A stretch of DNA of 64,000 bases from positions 103,016-167,015 of the forward strand of contig PAQL01000015.1 of the NCBI GenBank assembly GCA_002709295.1, in the 5' to 3' direction. Numbering within the stretch: position 1 is the first letter of the stretch; each line of letters opens with the position of its first letter. Source of the DNA: Phycisphaerae bacterium (GTDB lineage Bacteria; Planctomycetota; Phycisphaerae; Phycisphaerales; SM1A02). The position numbers were made by a program, and so were the translations under genes. The notes below the pieces were generated by a model. The model was not told the origin of the DNA and did no database searches. It saw nothing but the letters and a program-made list of their open reading frames with translations. Of this stretch, positions 18,084 through 26,980 are shown piece by piece.

Positions 18084-19310
18084 ATGCAACCCACGGACAC
18101 GATTCGCCAGGGCCAGAGTTTTCCCGTCGCCGCCGCGACGGTGATGACCAATCTGAAGACCACCCTGGCCGGCACGCTTGATTCATGCTCCTGCCTCGAC
18201 GGAACCCGTCCCATCGACATCGCGAAGGGACTCGGCATCGACATGAAGCTTGCCTGGAAGGCCTCTCACCTGGCCAACGCGACCCAGCCGTTCGATTCGG
18301 TTCGCCATCTGCCCGGAATCGCGGGCATGCGGATCCTTCTCGACGCGGCGGTCGCCAGGGGCGCCGATCCCGCCATCGTCGGGCGGACGCTCGAGTCCTT
18401 CAAGGCGGTGCAGTCCTTCATCTCCAGGAACTGCGGCAGCCGGAGGGCGTTCGAGTCGATGGTGGCCGGCCTCGACGAGCTCGGAGACCGTCGGCTTGAA
18501 CAGGAGCATCGCCGCACCCTCTTCCACGGGGCCCGATCCGTGTGGGGACTCAAGGCCGATGTCCTGCACCGTCTCGACGTCCTGTTTCCGAGTTCCATCG
18601 ATCCTCTGATCGATTGTGCGACGATTCGGACGCTCGGCGGAGCACGGCGCCTTCGCGGCGGGGTTCCCCTGGTGTTTCCGCGGCCGCGGGTGGTCGACGA
18701 CAGGGGAGTGGAGAGTCGGACCGGCCTGCGCGAGCCTCTGGACTCCTCGGTGAAGAGAGGGGAGCTTCCGATCGTCCACCGTCTCTGCTCTGGAGAGGTG
18801 CCGGAGATCAAGGTCCGGGAGCGCGAGGAGGGGATCATCTACGAGGCGCCGCCTCTGGAGGTCGCCGATGCGATGCCCTACACCTTCTCCACCGGGGAAC
18901 TGCTGCGTGCGGTCCAGCCGACGGTGGTCCACGGCGATTCCCATGGCATCTACCAGCTGATGCGACTGCGGATCCCATCGCCGCTGGCGGTCTTCGACGT
19001 GCTCGTCGACACCGAACTCCTCGAGTCGGACAGCAAGCCCGACTCGTATCTCGCGAGCGAGCTTCACGTGTCCGCGAATTTCATCCGGAACGTCCGGCAC
19101 GTGCGGTTGCCGGTCGCCATCCGCACCCGCGAGATCAGCAACGGACTCGACATCGAGGTTCCGGGTCTGAAGGACATGGGCGAACGCCTGCAGGTCGCCC
19201 TGGAGGCGACCCAGCGTCCGCTGTCACGCTTCCGCTGGTTCCGGCTCGAGGTCGAGTACCCGCCGATCTGCAGTCTCATCGCCTTCGAATGCGAGCAGAC
19301 CTTCGGTTGA
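18084..19310 (+). CDS. Conserved-looking protein of unknown function with possible N-terminal HTH
   Basis: This 408-residue protein is probably cytoplasmic, with no signal peptide, TM segment or known catalytic motif. The N-terminal 110 residues look helical. They include a segment that reads like a helix-turn-helix (TRPIDIAKGLGIDMKLAWKA, about 41-60), followed by HLPGIAGMRILLDAA, so DNA binding is possible. The remainder is mixed alpha/beta, with an RLRIPSPLAVFDVLVDTELL segment (about 295). There is no ribosome binding site in front of the ATG, and a TATATT box is very close, so it may be translated leaderless. It is an isolated gene and no function is proposed. Confidence 0.6.
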   Translation: MQPTDTIRQGQSFPVAAATVMTNLKTTLAGTLDSCSCLDGTRPIDIAKGLGIDMKLAWKASHLANATQPFDSVRHLPGIAGMRILLDAAVARGADPAIVGRTLESFKAVQSFISRNCGSRRAFESMVAGLDELGDRRLEQEHRRTLFHGARSVWGLKADVLHRLDVLFPSSIDPLIDCATIRTLGGARRLRGGVPLVFPRPRVVDDRGVESRTGLREPLDSSVKRGELPIVHRLCSGEVPEIKVREREEGIIYEAPPLEVADAMPYTFSTGELLRAVQPTVVHGDSHGIYQLMRLRIPSPLAVFDVLVDTELLESDSKPDSYLASELHVSANFIRNVRHVRLPVAIRTREISNGLDIEVPGLKDMGERLQVALEATQRPLSRFRWFRLEVEYPPICSLIAFECEQTFG

Positions 19311-19352
19311 TGGGATCCGATCCCGCCGGAGCTCCGCGCCTCGACGGCTTCC

Positions 19353-20276
19353 TCAGGCCCGCCAGCCCAGCCCTTCGAGATCGATCCCCATCCTCTCCGC
19401 CAGAAGGCGGTTGGAGGTCCGGAAGTCGATGGCTTCGAGGGAACGAGTGATCGCCTTCCGGGCTCTTCCCCGTCGTCGCGCCTCGCCCGAAGCGGTGGCG
19501 GTGCGACCGATCATCCGGGCGAACCGTCGACCGGCCGGTTCCAGGTGCGGGAGTGGCGGGGCGCGGTGCAGCGAGCTTCGGGTGGTCAGAAGGTTCACCC
19601 TCCTCAGAACCGCGACCTCGAGGAAGGACGGGGCCGCGTAGACGGGCCGGTTGTCCGCGGGTGGGGGGAATGCGATCCCGGAGAACGATTCGATCCTCTC
19701 GAGATAGGCGCTCGGATCCGCTCGAAGCAGCTCGAAGGGCAGGACCAGGACGTCGTCGGATCCGAAGAGGTCGTCGAGGAACGCGACGAATCGATGGAAC
19801 TCGAGGAACCGTGCATCCGGAACCGGAAGCCGGTGGTCGCCGCGTTCCGCGGGGCGCAGAAAATCCTCGATGCCGCTGATCCCCCCGATCCTGATCTGCT
19901 GCAGCCACATCGATTCGAGGAGCGAGGTCTGCTCGCGGACCACGAGCATGACCCGCGCATCGGGCATGAGGCCCGCGAGTCTGGTGGCGGTTCGTTCGGC
20001 ATCGTGCCAGCCCGAGGCGGGATTTCCGCTGAACCGCTCGTTCGAGATCACCGGCGCGTGGCCCCGGTTCTCCGACTCGGCCAGTCGATCGAGCACCCAG
20101 GCTCGAGTGGTCTCAGGCTCGTAGTCGAGGTCCCGCGGAAGGACGATCCGGGCGGTCGATTCCGCCCGGTCGTCGATGGCGTTGACCGGCCGGCCGTCCC
20201 GGCCGTCGAGGATCGACTTCTGGAACCAGGTCGATCCGGTCCGGTGCATGCCGAGATGGACGAGAGGGCGGGTCAA
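19353..20276 (-). CDS. Sulfotransferase family protein
   Basis: This 307-residue enzyme is a PAPS-dependent sulfotransferase, probably acting on a glycan. TTG at 20276 is chosen because it overlaps the upstream stop (TTGA) and puts the 5'-phosphosulfate loop at the N-terminus (LVHLGMHRTGSTWFQKS). Otherwise ATG 20249 would begin inside that loop. The 3'-phosphate-binding segment is MLVVREQTSLLESMW (about 115). A C-terminal helix resembles those of related planctomycete sulfotransferases. It is the last gene of a three-gene minus-strand unit with a DUF2304 protein and a glycosyltransferase. The acceptor cannot be deduced. Confidence 0.85.
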   Translation of the reverse strand: MTRPLVHLGMHRTGSTWFQKSILDGRDGRPVNAIDDRAESTARIVLPRDLDYEPETTRAWVLDRLAESENRGHAPVISNERFSGNPASGWHDAERTATRLAGLMPDARVMLVVREQTSLLESMWLQQIRIGGISGIEDFLRPAERGDHRLPVPDARFLEFHRFVAFLDDLFGSDDVLVLPFELLRADPSAYLERIESFSGIAFPPPADNRPVYAAPSFLEVAVLRRVNLLTTRSSLHRAPPLPHLEPAGRRFARMIGRTATASGEARRRGRARKAITRSLEAIDFRTSNRLLAERMGIDLEGLGWRA

Positions 20277-20656
20277 GGATCGGAGGGTGGGGGGTCGTTC
20301 GACCGCGGGCCGGCTCCGGGGCGGGGTGCACCGGGAGCCTCGAGGATGGCGAGGCGACGGACCAGGAGCGTCAGTTCCCGTCTGACCTTGCGCAGTCGAA
20401 GATAGAAGATGAAGAAGCCCTGCAGCACGACCAGGGTCATGAGATACAGGATCAGATCGGTGCCTCGGTCGATTCCCAGCGCCCGGGCGATCACCGTGGT
20501 TCGATCGGGATCGATGGCGGCGAGGATGCCGACCGTCAGGACCACGAGGACGAGGACCGCGACCGGTCTCCCGATCGACTTGCGGGCGCCGGCGACGACC
20601 GTGAGCACGACGAGTGCGCCCAGCACCGCGATCAGGATGATCTGGAACATGTTCAT
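20273..20656 (-). CDS. DUF2304 membrane protein
   Basis: This small protein of 127 residues has three hydrophobic helices (MNMFQIILIAVLGALVVLTV; PVAVLVLVVLTVGILAAI; ILYLMTLVVLQGFFIFYLRL) followed by a basic segment and a Pro-rich tail. This is the layout of DUF2304, usually found beside dolichol-phosphate-mannose-type glycosyltransferases. It is thought to act as their small membrane partner or flippase-like subunit. Start ATG 20656 overlaps the stop of that upstream glycosyltransferase by 4 bases, which supports co-translation and a shared complex. Confidence 0.85.
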   Translation of the reverse strand: MNMFQIILIAVLGALVVLTVVAGARKSIGRPVAVLVLVVLTVGILAAIDPDRTTVIARALGIDRGTDLILYLMTLVVLQGFFIFYLRLRKVRRELTLLVRRLAILEAPGAPRPGAGPRSNDPPPSDP

Positions 20657-21387
20657 TCGACGATCCGGCCGACAAGATAGTGGAAGAGGATCCGGAAGCC
20701 GCCGGTCCACCGCTGACCCTTGGCCACCGAGTATTCGTCGTATCTGATGGTGACCGGATACTCCCGCACGCGAAATCCGCTGTGGGCGATCAGGTCGATC
20801 AGTTCGCTTGCATGAGCCATCCGGTCGGCAGTGATCTCGATGGATTCGGCGGCCCGGCGATCGAACACCCGCAGGCCATTGTGGACGTCGTTGAGGCTGA
20901 TGCCGCTCAGCAGGCGATGGAACAGCACCGCGAGTCTGAGCAGGAGACGGCGGGAGGCTGGAATGGTCGACGTGTCGCCGGCGAATCGGTCGCCGAGGGC
21001 GATGTCGCACTCTCCGGCGGCCACGCCCCGGGTCATGGTCCAGAGGTCCTCGAGTCGGTGCTGACCATCGGCGTCGAAGTGGGCGATCCGACGGGCTCCG
21101 GATCGAAGGGCGAAATCCGTGCCGGTCTGAATTGCCGCTCCCTGACCCCGGTTGACCAGATGCCGCAGGGGGTGGGCGTCGGTCTGCTGCAGGGCCTCCC
21201 AGGAATCGTCCGACGATCCGTCGTCAACTGCCACGACATTCCGGAAATACGGCGTGATCGAGCCGATGACATCTGCAATCACCGGCCCCTCGTTGTAGAC
21301 GGGGATCACGATCCAGGTATCGGCGGCCACGGCGGGGTCGAAATCCGGGAGATCGGACTGATTTGGATTCAAGGCTGGAATGGCCAT
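20653..21387 (-). CDS. Family-2 glycosyltransferase (polyprenyl-phosphate sugar synthase-like)
   Basis: This 244-residue cytoplasmic or membrane-associated GT-A enzyme transfers a nucleotide-activated sugar, probably to undecaprenyl phosphate. The sequence shows TWIVIPVYNEG (about 24), the VVAVDDGSSDDSW nucleotide-binding loop (about 51), RGQGAAIQTG, the metal-binding DADGQH (about 104), GDRFAG and the NDVHNGLRVFDR acceptor segment. It lacks C-terminal membrane helices, consistent with pairing to the overlapping DUF2304 gene. The start lies 28 bases from the start of the divergent gene at 21416, so both promoters must overlap neighbouring coding DNA or this gap. Confidence 0.9.
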   Translation of the reverse strand: MAIPALNPNQSDLPDFDPAVAADTWIVIPVYNEGPVIADVIGSITPYFRNVVAVDDGSSDDSWEALQQTDAHPLRHLVNRGQGAAIQTGTDFALRSGARRIAHFDADGQHRLEDLWTMTRGVAAGECDIALGDRFAGDTSTIPASRRLLLRLAVLFHRLLSGISLNDVHNGLRVFDRRAAESIEITADRMAHASELIDLIAHSGFRVREYPVTIRYDEYSVAKGQRWTGGFRILFHYLVGRIVE

Positions 21388-21415
21388 GGGAACACCGTAA
21401 CCTTAAATCTCACAG

Positions 21416-23338
21416 ATGCTTCGAGTAACCCCGAGCAATCAGAGCAAGCAGGCCTTACGGGCCGCACAGGCGGACCAGGCCGCCGAGTCCACCGGTCCCA
21501 AACGATCGTTCAGGCTCCCTGTCGCCCTGGTGGCCGGTGGCGTGATGCTGGCCGTGCTGGCAGTCTTCTGGTCGTCCCTGGAGGCGGGTTTCGTCTACGA
21601 CGACCTCCCCCGGATCGTCCAGGCCGAGGGGCGTCTGGGCTCGATCTGGCCGCCGGACTGGCTCTTCGATGGTCAGCGGCCCGTGGTGCAGCTCAGCCTG
21701 GTGCTGAACCACATGGCCGGTGGGATGGATCCCCGTGGGTATCACCTGTTCAATCTCCTCGTTCATGTCGCGTCCACGGGGCTGGTCTGCCTGGTCATGC
21801 TGCAGGGCGGGCGTCGACTGGCGGAACGGGGTGTCATCGGGCTCGGTGACCGTGGTCTGCTGGCCGTCGCGGCGGCCGTCGCCCTGGTGTGGGCGCTGCA
21901 CCCGGTGCAGACCGCCACGGCGACCTACGTGATTCAGCGAGCGGAATCCCTTGCCGCATCGTTCTCCCTGCTCGCCATCCTCCTGCTGCTCGGTGCCGGT
22001 CGTCGCCCCGGAGCATGGCGAAACATTCTGATTCTCGTCTCGATCGTGATGGCCCTGGGTTCCAAGCCGACCGCGGTGGTGCTGCCGGCCTTGCTGCTTC
22101 TGGTCGACTGGAGCATCGTCGCCGGATCCTGGCGGGTGTTGCTCGACCGACGACGGGGACTTCATGTCGCGGCCTGGTCGTGTCTTCTCGTCCTGATGGG
22201 CACGGGGGCCGTGCAGTCGCTGTGGAGATCGGAAGGACTCGCGGGGGTCGGATTCGATGGTGTCGGCACCACGCCGATCGCCTACGCGATCTCGCAGGTG
22301 TCCGCGGCGGGTGTCTATGCAAGGGTGCTGATCGATCCTGCCGCGATGAGCATCGATCACGGGGTCGAGGCGCTCCAGCCGACATGGACGTCGATCTCCG
22401 GCATCCTGATCATCACGACGCTGCTCGTTCTGCTGGTGATCGCGATCGTCCGGCGGGCCTGGTGGGTGGTGATCCCCGGGGCCGTCCTTCTGTGCATGCT
22501 TCCGACCTCGAGTGTCGTGCCTCTGGTCGATCCGGTGGCCGACCATCGTCTTCATCTCGCGCTCCTTCCCATCGTGATCGGAGTGGTCGCGGTGGCGGCC
22601 CGGACCCTGAAGGCGCTGCCTGCGGCCGGCCGGCCGGCGGGGGCGGGCCTCGCGGCGGTCCTGCTCGCGGCGATCCTGGTGGGAGAGGGCCTCGCGGTGC
22701 GTCACCGCAACGCCGACTACGCCGACCCGGTCCGTCTCTGGAACACGGTGGCCGAACGCCGCCCCCGGCACGTGCGGGGTCTGGTGAATCGGGCCGCGAT
22801 CGCGCTGCAGGACGGACGATACGAGGATGCCTCCCGGGATCTCTCGGCCGCGGAGGTCCTGCAGCCCACGAATCCGGTGGTGCTGGTGAACCTCGCCCTG
22901 GTGGATCTTCACGACCAGAAGCCTGAATCGGCGCTGCGAAGACTCGCCGTCGCCTCGTCCGTTCGTGCCGACGATCCGGTGCTTCATGCGGCCCGGGGCG
23001 ATGCCCTGAGGGATCTCGGCCGTAACGCGGAGGCGGTCACCGCCTATGGCGATTCGCTGCGGATCCAGCCCGGAGACGTCGTGACCCGGATCGCCATGGG
23101 CAACGCCCTGGCGTCGATCGATCGTCTGGACGAGGCGGCGATCGAGTTTCGACTCGCCGCATCCGGGGCGTCGGATTCCGGCGTCCGCGCGAGCGCCCGC
23201 TTCAACGAGGGCAACATGCTCTTCATCCTCGAACGCATGCCGGAGGCGATCACCGCCTACGAGGCCGCCCTCGCCGCAGATCCGTCCCATTCGGAAGCGG
23301 CGTTCTGGCTGGAGGAGGCGAGGTCGCATGGCCGCTGA
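21416..23338 (+). CDS. Multispanning membrane protein with C-terminal TPR repeats (TMTC/PMT-like)
   Basis: This 640-residue protein has about ten hydrophobic helices in residues 40-425 and five or more TPR-like helical hairpins in 440-640. The first periplasmic loop holds FVYDDLPRI (Asp pair, about residue 58), RPVVQLSLVLNH and GYHLFNLLVHV. These are features of GT-C-type protein O-mannosyltransferase/TMTC-like proteins and of related bacterial membrane-TPR proteins. A polyprenyl-linked sugar transferase role is likely but unproven. It overlaps the next glycosyltransferase gene by 11 bases, forming a plus-strand operon with 23328 and 24323. Confidence 0.8.
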   Translation: MLRVTPSNQSKQALRAAQADQAAESTGPKRSFRLPVALVAGGVMLAVLAVFWSSLEAGFVYDDLPRIVQAEGRLGSIWPPDWLFDGQRPVVQLSLVLNHMAGGMDPRGYHLFNLLVHVASTGLVCLVMLQGGRRLAERGVIGLGDRGLLAVAAAVALVWALHPVQTATATYVIQRAESLAASFSLLAILLLLGAGRRPGAWRNILILVSIVMALGSKPTAVVLPALLLLVDWSIVAGSWRVLLDRRRGLHVAAWSCLLVLMGTGAVQSLWRSEGLAGVGFDGVGTTPIAYAISQVSAAGVYARVLIDPAAMSIDHGVEALQPTWTSISGILIITTLLVLLVIAIVRRAWWVVIPGAVLLCMLPTSSVVPLVDPVADHRLHLALLPIVIGVVAVAARTLKALPAAGRPAGAGLAAVLLAAILVGEGLAVRHRNADYADPVRLWNTVAERRPRHVRGLVNRAAIALQDGRYEDASRDLSAAEVLQPTNPVVLVNLALVDLHDQKPESALRRLAVASSVRADDPVLHAARGDALRDLGRNAEAVTAYGDSLRIQPGDVVTRIAMGNALASIDRLDEAAIEFRLAASGASDSGVRASARFNEGNMLFILERMPEAITAYEAALAADPSHSEAAFWLEEARSHGR

Positions 23339-24326
23339 CGTCACCGTCGTCGTTCCCGCCCGGGACACGGCTCGAACCCTCGGCGGGTGTCTGGACGGGC
23401 TGCTCGCGATCCGGGATCGTCCCGGTTCATCGTTGTCCCGGATCCTGCTGGTCGACGACGGTTCGCGGGACGACACGGTGGCGATCGCCGAGTCGCGGGG
23501 CGTCGAGGTGCTCGCCTCCGGCGGTCGCGGCGCGGGGGCGGCTCGCAACGTCGGCATCGCCGCGGCAGGCACCTCCCTGGTCTGGTTCGTCGATGCCGAC
23601 TGCGTCGCGGCTCCGGATGCCCTCGATCACCTCCGACCCCATCTCGACGAACCCGGGGTCGCGGGTGCGGGCGGCACCTACGCCATCGCTCCCGACGCGA
23701 CCCTCCTGGAGAGGCTGATCCACGAGGAGATCAAGGTTCGTCATGATCGGATGCCGGAGGAGGTGGACTTCCTCGCCACCTTCGACGTGCTCTACCGCCT
23801 CGACGTGCTTCGGGATCTGGATGGTTTCGACGAGCGCTACATGAAGGGTCAGGATGCCGATCTCGCCTTCCGGGTGATCGAGCACGGTCATCGACTTCGA
23901 TTCGATCGCAGGTCAGAGGTCCGACATCATCATGCCGACCGGCTCTCCCGGTATCTCCGGGTGCAGAGGAAGCAGGGCTACTGGCGGGTGGCGCTCCATC
24001 TCGAGCATGCGGGTCGCGGGGGGAACTCCTACAGCGGGCCGCTGGATCACCTCCAGCCCTTCGTCGCCGCCGCAGTGATCGGGAGCCTGCCCCTTCTCGC
24101 CTTGTGGCCGTGGGGCGGGATTGCGCCGGCCCTGCTTCTGGTGATGCTGCTGCTCATGCAGATCCCGATGACCCTCGCGATGATCCGCCGGGGTGGACCC
24201 TCCATGGTCTGGTTCGTCCCCCTCGGTGCGGTTCGTGCGGTGTGGAGGGCGGTCGGACTCGCCCACGGCGTGGTGGATCGCGTCCTGCGTCGCGGCGCCA
24301 TGGCTCCGAAGGGAGAAGATCGATGA
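23328..24326 (+). CDS. Family-2 glycosyltransferase with C-terminal membrane helices
   Basis: The protein has 332 residues. The ATG follows a good ribosome binding site (GGAGGAGGCGAGG). The GT-A domain (about 1-230) contains VTVVVPARDTA, ILLVDDGSRDDT, GRGAGAARNVG, the metal-binding FVDADC and the catalytic-region GQDADLAFRV, followed by HHHADRLSRY. Two to three TM helices at about 240-300 anchor it in the membrane. It is probably involved in building a surface polysaccharide or glycolipid. Its stop overlaps the next start by 4 bases. Confidence 0.9.
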   Translation: MAADVTVVVPARDTARTLGGCLDGLLAIRDRPGSSLSRILLVDDGSRDDTVAIAESRGVEVLASGGRGAGAARNVGIAAAGTSLVWFVDADCVAAPDALDHLRPHLDEPGVAGAGGTYAIAPDATLLERLIHEEIKVRHDRMPEEVDFLATFDVLYRLDVLRDLDGFDERYMKGQDADLAFRVIEHGHRLRFDRRSEVRHHHADRLSRYLRVQRKQGYWRVALHLEHAGRGGNSYSGPLDHLQPFVAAAVIGSLPLLALWPWGGIAPALLLVMLLLMQIPMTLAMIRRGGPSMVWFVPLGAVRAVWRAVGLAHGVVDRVLRRGAMAPKGEDR

Positions 24327-26980
24327 CCCTGCTCCCCCTGCTGTTCTGGGCGATGCTGCTGGTGCCCGGATACTCCGTGGCCCGTCGTCTCATGCCCGAC
24401 GAGCTCGAAGGCGGACTCCTTCCCGGTCTGGCGGTCTCCTGGGTGACCTGCCTCGGGGTGCTCGCCCCGTTCATCGTGATCGGCTACCTGATCGGCGTGC
24501 CGATCTGGATCCCCGTGGTGCTGGTCGCGGCCTTCGTGCTCTGGGGCTGCTTCGACATCGCGTCGAGCGGCGTGTGGCGCAAGGTCGGTCGGCTGCTGCT
24601 CGCCTCGGTCTGCATCGAGCTGGTGCTTCTGGGCATCGAGTTCGTCTTCTCCGTGCGTCATGGTTCGATCCTCGCCGCCGACGCCAGGGTCCACCTGGCG
24701 AGGATCCGATTCCTCTTCGATCACGGCCTGACCAATCTGGACCCGTTCGTCGGGGACGGGAATCCCTATCCGATCTATCACACCAACATCCATCACGCGA
24801 TGTTCGCCGTCGGGTCGCGGATCGTGGGTGTCGATCCGGTGACCTTCTGGTTCGGATCGCTCGCGGTGTCGAAGATGATGATCGCCAGCGGCATGGCCTA
24901 CCTCGCCTGGGCGGTGCTGGGCGGTCGTTGGGCCGCGTGGATCGTGGCGGTGATGGTGCTGGTCAATCGAGGGCCGGTGACCTTCTCGCTCTATCCGAAC
25001 CAGCTGGCGCCCTGGTTCCTGCTGCCGGTCTTCCTCGGGGTGTTGTCGAGGGTGCTGGCCGCCGCCTGGCGGGCCCCCGACCTCCCGTGGTGGTCGAGGC
25101 TGCCCCGTCTCGCCGGGATCTCCGTGGTCATCGGCATGTTCCATCCGCTGTACGCCGGCTTCGCGGTGGTGGTGGGAGTCCCGGTCCTGCTCGTGGTCGC
25201 CGGGTGGCGGCTGGTCCGACGGCGACCGGGGGCGGCCACCGCCCTGGTGGCGTTCGTCGTGCTCGTCGGATGTGCGATGCCGTTCCCCTTCGCCGGCAAG
25301 TTGATGACGGTGAGGGATCGAGAGGTGGCGGCGGACGTCAACGAGGTCCGAAGGAAGATCGCCGGTGGACGAGCCGGCGTGGAGATCGACGACGTGGTCT
25401 CGATCCAGGGGCATCTCGACGACCTCGGAGTCGAGACGGCGAAGGTCTCGTCCGAGGCGCCGACCGTGGACCAGCGGGAGAAGCGTCTTCTCAAGGCCTC
25501 CGACGGGTGGGTCAATCATCAGTGGGGTGATCGACTGATGCTCTCAAGGGAGCTCGGCCGTGGTTTCACGGGCGCATACCAGCGGGGGTACCTCAAGGCC
25601 TGGCGGGTGTGGTTCCTGGTGCTCGGCGGCGGACTGGCGATACTCCTCGCCCACCGACGCGAGGCCTGGTACCTGATGGGAGCGATCCTCGTGATCCAGG
25701 CCGTGGTGCTCGTTCCGCCGCTGGCCACCGCGGCCCTGAGGTTCCTCGGCGCGCAGTGGATGCTCCAGCGGTTCGAGACGCTCTCCTTCGTGTTCTTTCT
25801 GCCGCTGAGCATTCCCGCGATCGCGGCGGTCATCGAGGGCCGGCTCCGAGGACGGCTGTCCGGCCTGCGTTTCGGCTTCCTCGCGGACCGGCTGGTGCTG
25901 GCCATGCTCACGCTGGTCGCGATTCCGGTTTCGATGGCCCACGCCTCGCATCGAAAGCCCTACGACTGGGAGTACTACTGGAACCGGGTCTCGGCGCCTC
26001 TCCGTTATCGACACGGACGCGAGTACCGGGGTCTGATGCGGGTGCAGGAGTTCATGCAGGAGAACATCCCGGCGGGATCCGTGGTGGCGGTCGACCCCTT
26101 CACCGGGACCCGTCTCAAGATGCTTCACGACATCCGGATGGTGGCGAGCGAACGAAGCAGCACCGGAGTCGTGGACGGTGGCAGCCGGCGGATCCATCTG
26201 GATCTCATGTTCGATCTGGACACCGAGGAGGAGAGTCGGGCGGAGCTCTTCCGCCGGTACGGCGTCACCCATGTCGTGAGCAGGGGTTCTCCAAGGCAGT
26301 GGGTCGACTGGTGGGACGTGGAGAGCGTGAGGGGGAACGGCTACATCGTCTCCAGACTGGACGAGGAGCCCGATCTGACCCAGCTCTGGAAGCGGAACCT
26401 GAAGCAGGGGGTCCGCATGATCAGGGCCGGCCGTCACGACGAGGCGGTCGACAAGCTCCGGCTGGTGGTCCTCGATGATCCGCGTCTGGAGAAGGCGTGG
26501 TTCCATCTGGGACGGGCGCTGCGTGCCCGTCAGGATTCGGTACTCGCCTCCGAGTCGTTCGGTCGTGCCGCGGGCCTCGATCCCGACGACCTTCGCTATC
26601 CGTTCATGGAGGGCTTGACCGCCTTCGATGCCGAGCGGTATCCCGCCGCACTCGATGCCTTCGACCGGGCGAGACGACTGGCCCTGAAGCAGGAGGACAC
26701 CGGGCAGGCGGCGTCGTCGCTTCTGAACATGGGCAACACCCGGTACATGCTCGGGCAGCTCGAGGATGCGATCGACGCGTATGACGCTGCTCTGGAGCTC
26801 GACGAGGAGTACGAGAAGGCTCTCGAATACCGGGGCATCGTGGCCGGGATCCTCGCCGAGGAGGCCGCCGGGGCGGAGGGCGAGGCGACGGAGGCCGACG
26901 GGGTCGATCAGTCCGAGGAGGATGCGGGTCGGCCCGCCAGTCCCGACGAGAACACGCCCTCCGCGAGGCCCACGCCATAG
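24323..26980 (+). CDS. Large membrane protein with TPR tail
   Basis: This 885-residue protein starts at ATG 24323, which overlaps the upstream stop (ATGA) and follows GGGAGAAG; the frame is open further upstream, but that is inside the previous gene. Residues about 1-540 contain roughly a dozen TM helices, interrupted by a large extracytoplasmic loop at about 330-420 (VNEVRRKIAGGR region). A soluble domain at about 560-680 follows (GTRLKMLHDIRM, SSTGVVDGGSRR). TPR-like repeats sit at about 700-850, with an acidic low-complexity tail. Overall it resembles GT-C-fold glycosyltransferases or polymerases. It may be the polymerase or sugar transferase of this cluster. The last 73 bases overlap the convergent glycosyltransferase gene. 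Confidence 0.75.
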   Translation: MTLLPLLFWAMLLVPGYSVARRLMPDELEGGLLPGLAVSWVTCLGVLAPFIVIGYLIGVPIWIPVVLVAAFVLWGCFDIASSGVWRKVGRLLLASVCIELVLLGIEFVFSVRHGSILAADARVHLARIRFLFDHGLTNLDPFVGDGNPYPIYHTNIHHAMFAVGSRIVGVDPVTFWFGSLAVSKMMIASGMAYLAWAVLGGRWAAWIVAVMVLVNRGPVTFSLYPNQLAPWFLLPVFLGVLSRVLAAAWRAPDLPWWSRLPRLAGISVVIGMFHPLYAGFAVVVGVPVLLVVAGWRLVRRRPGAATALVAFVVLVGCAMPFPFAGKLMTVRDREVAADVNEVRRKIAGGRAGVEIDDVVSIQGHLDDLGVETAKVSSEAPTVDQREKRLLKASDGWVNHQWGDRLMLSRELGRGFTGAYQRGYLKAWRVWFLVLGGGLAILLAHRREAWYLMGAILVIQAVVLVPPLATAALRFLGAQWMLQRFETLSFVFFLPLSIPAIAAVIEGRLRGRLSGLRFGFLADRLVLAMLTLVAIPVSMAHASHRKPYDWEYYWNRVSAPLRYRHGREYRGLMRVQEFMQENIPAGSVVAVDPFTGTRLKMLHDIRMVASERSSTGVVDGGSRRIHLDLMFDLDTEEESRAELFRRYGVTHVVSRGSPRQWVDWWDVESVRGNGYIVSRLDEEPDLTQLWKRNLKQGVRMIRAGRHDEAVDKLRLVVLDDPRLEKAWFHLGRALRARQDSVLASESFGRAAGLDPDDLRYPFMEGLTAFDAERYPAALDAFDRARRLALKQEDTGQAASSLLNMGNTRYMLGQLEDAIDAYDAALELDEEYEKALEYRGIVAGILAEEAAGAEGEATEADGVDQSEEDAGRPASPDENTPSARPTP

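Noticed and set aside
17901..18089. N-terminal extension of the lectin/PA14 protein to 18089
   Set aside because: The extra 63 residues have no signal or domain. The signal peptide begins at 17900, and the extension overlaps the divergent gene start.
19312..19324. Small palindrome (GGGATCCGATCCC) between 18084-19310 and 19353-20276 as terminator
   Set aside because: Too short, with almost no loop, and no T-run follows. Better treated as chance.
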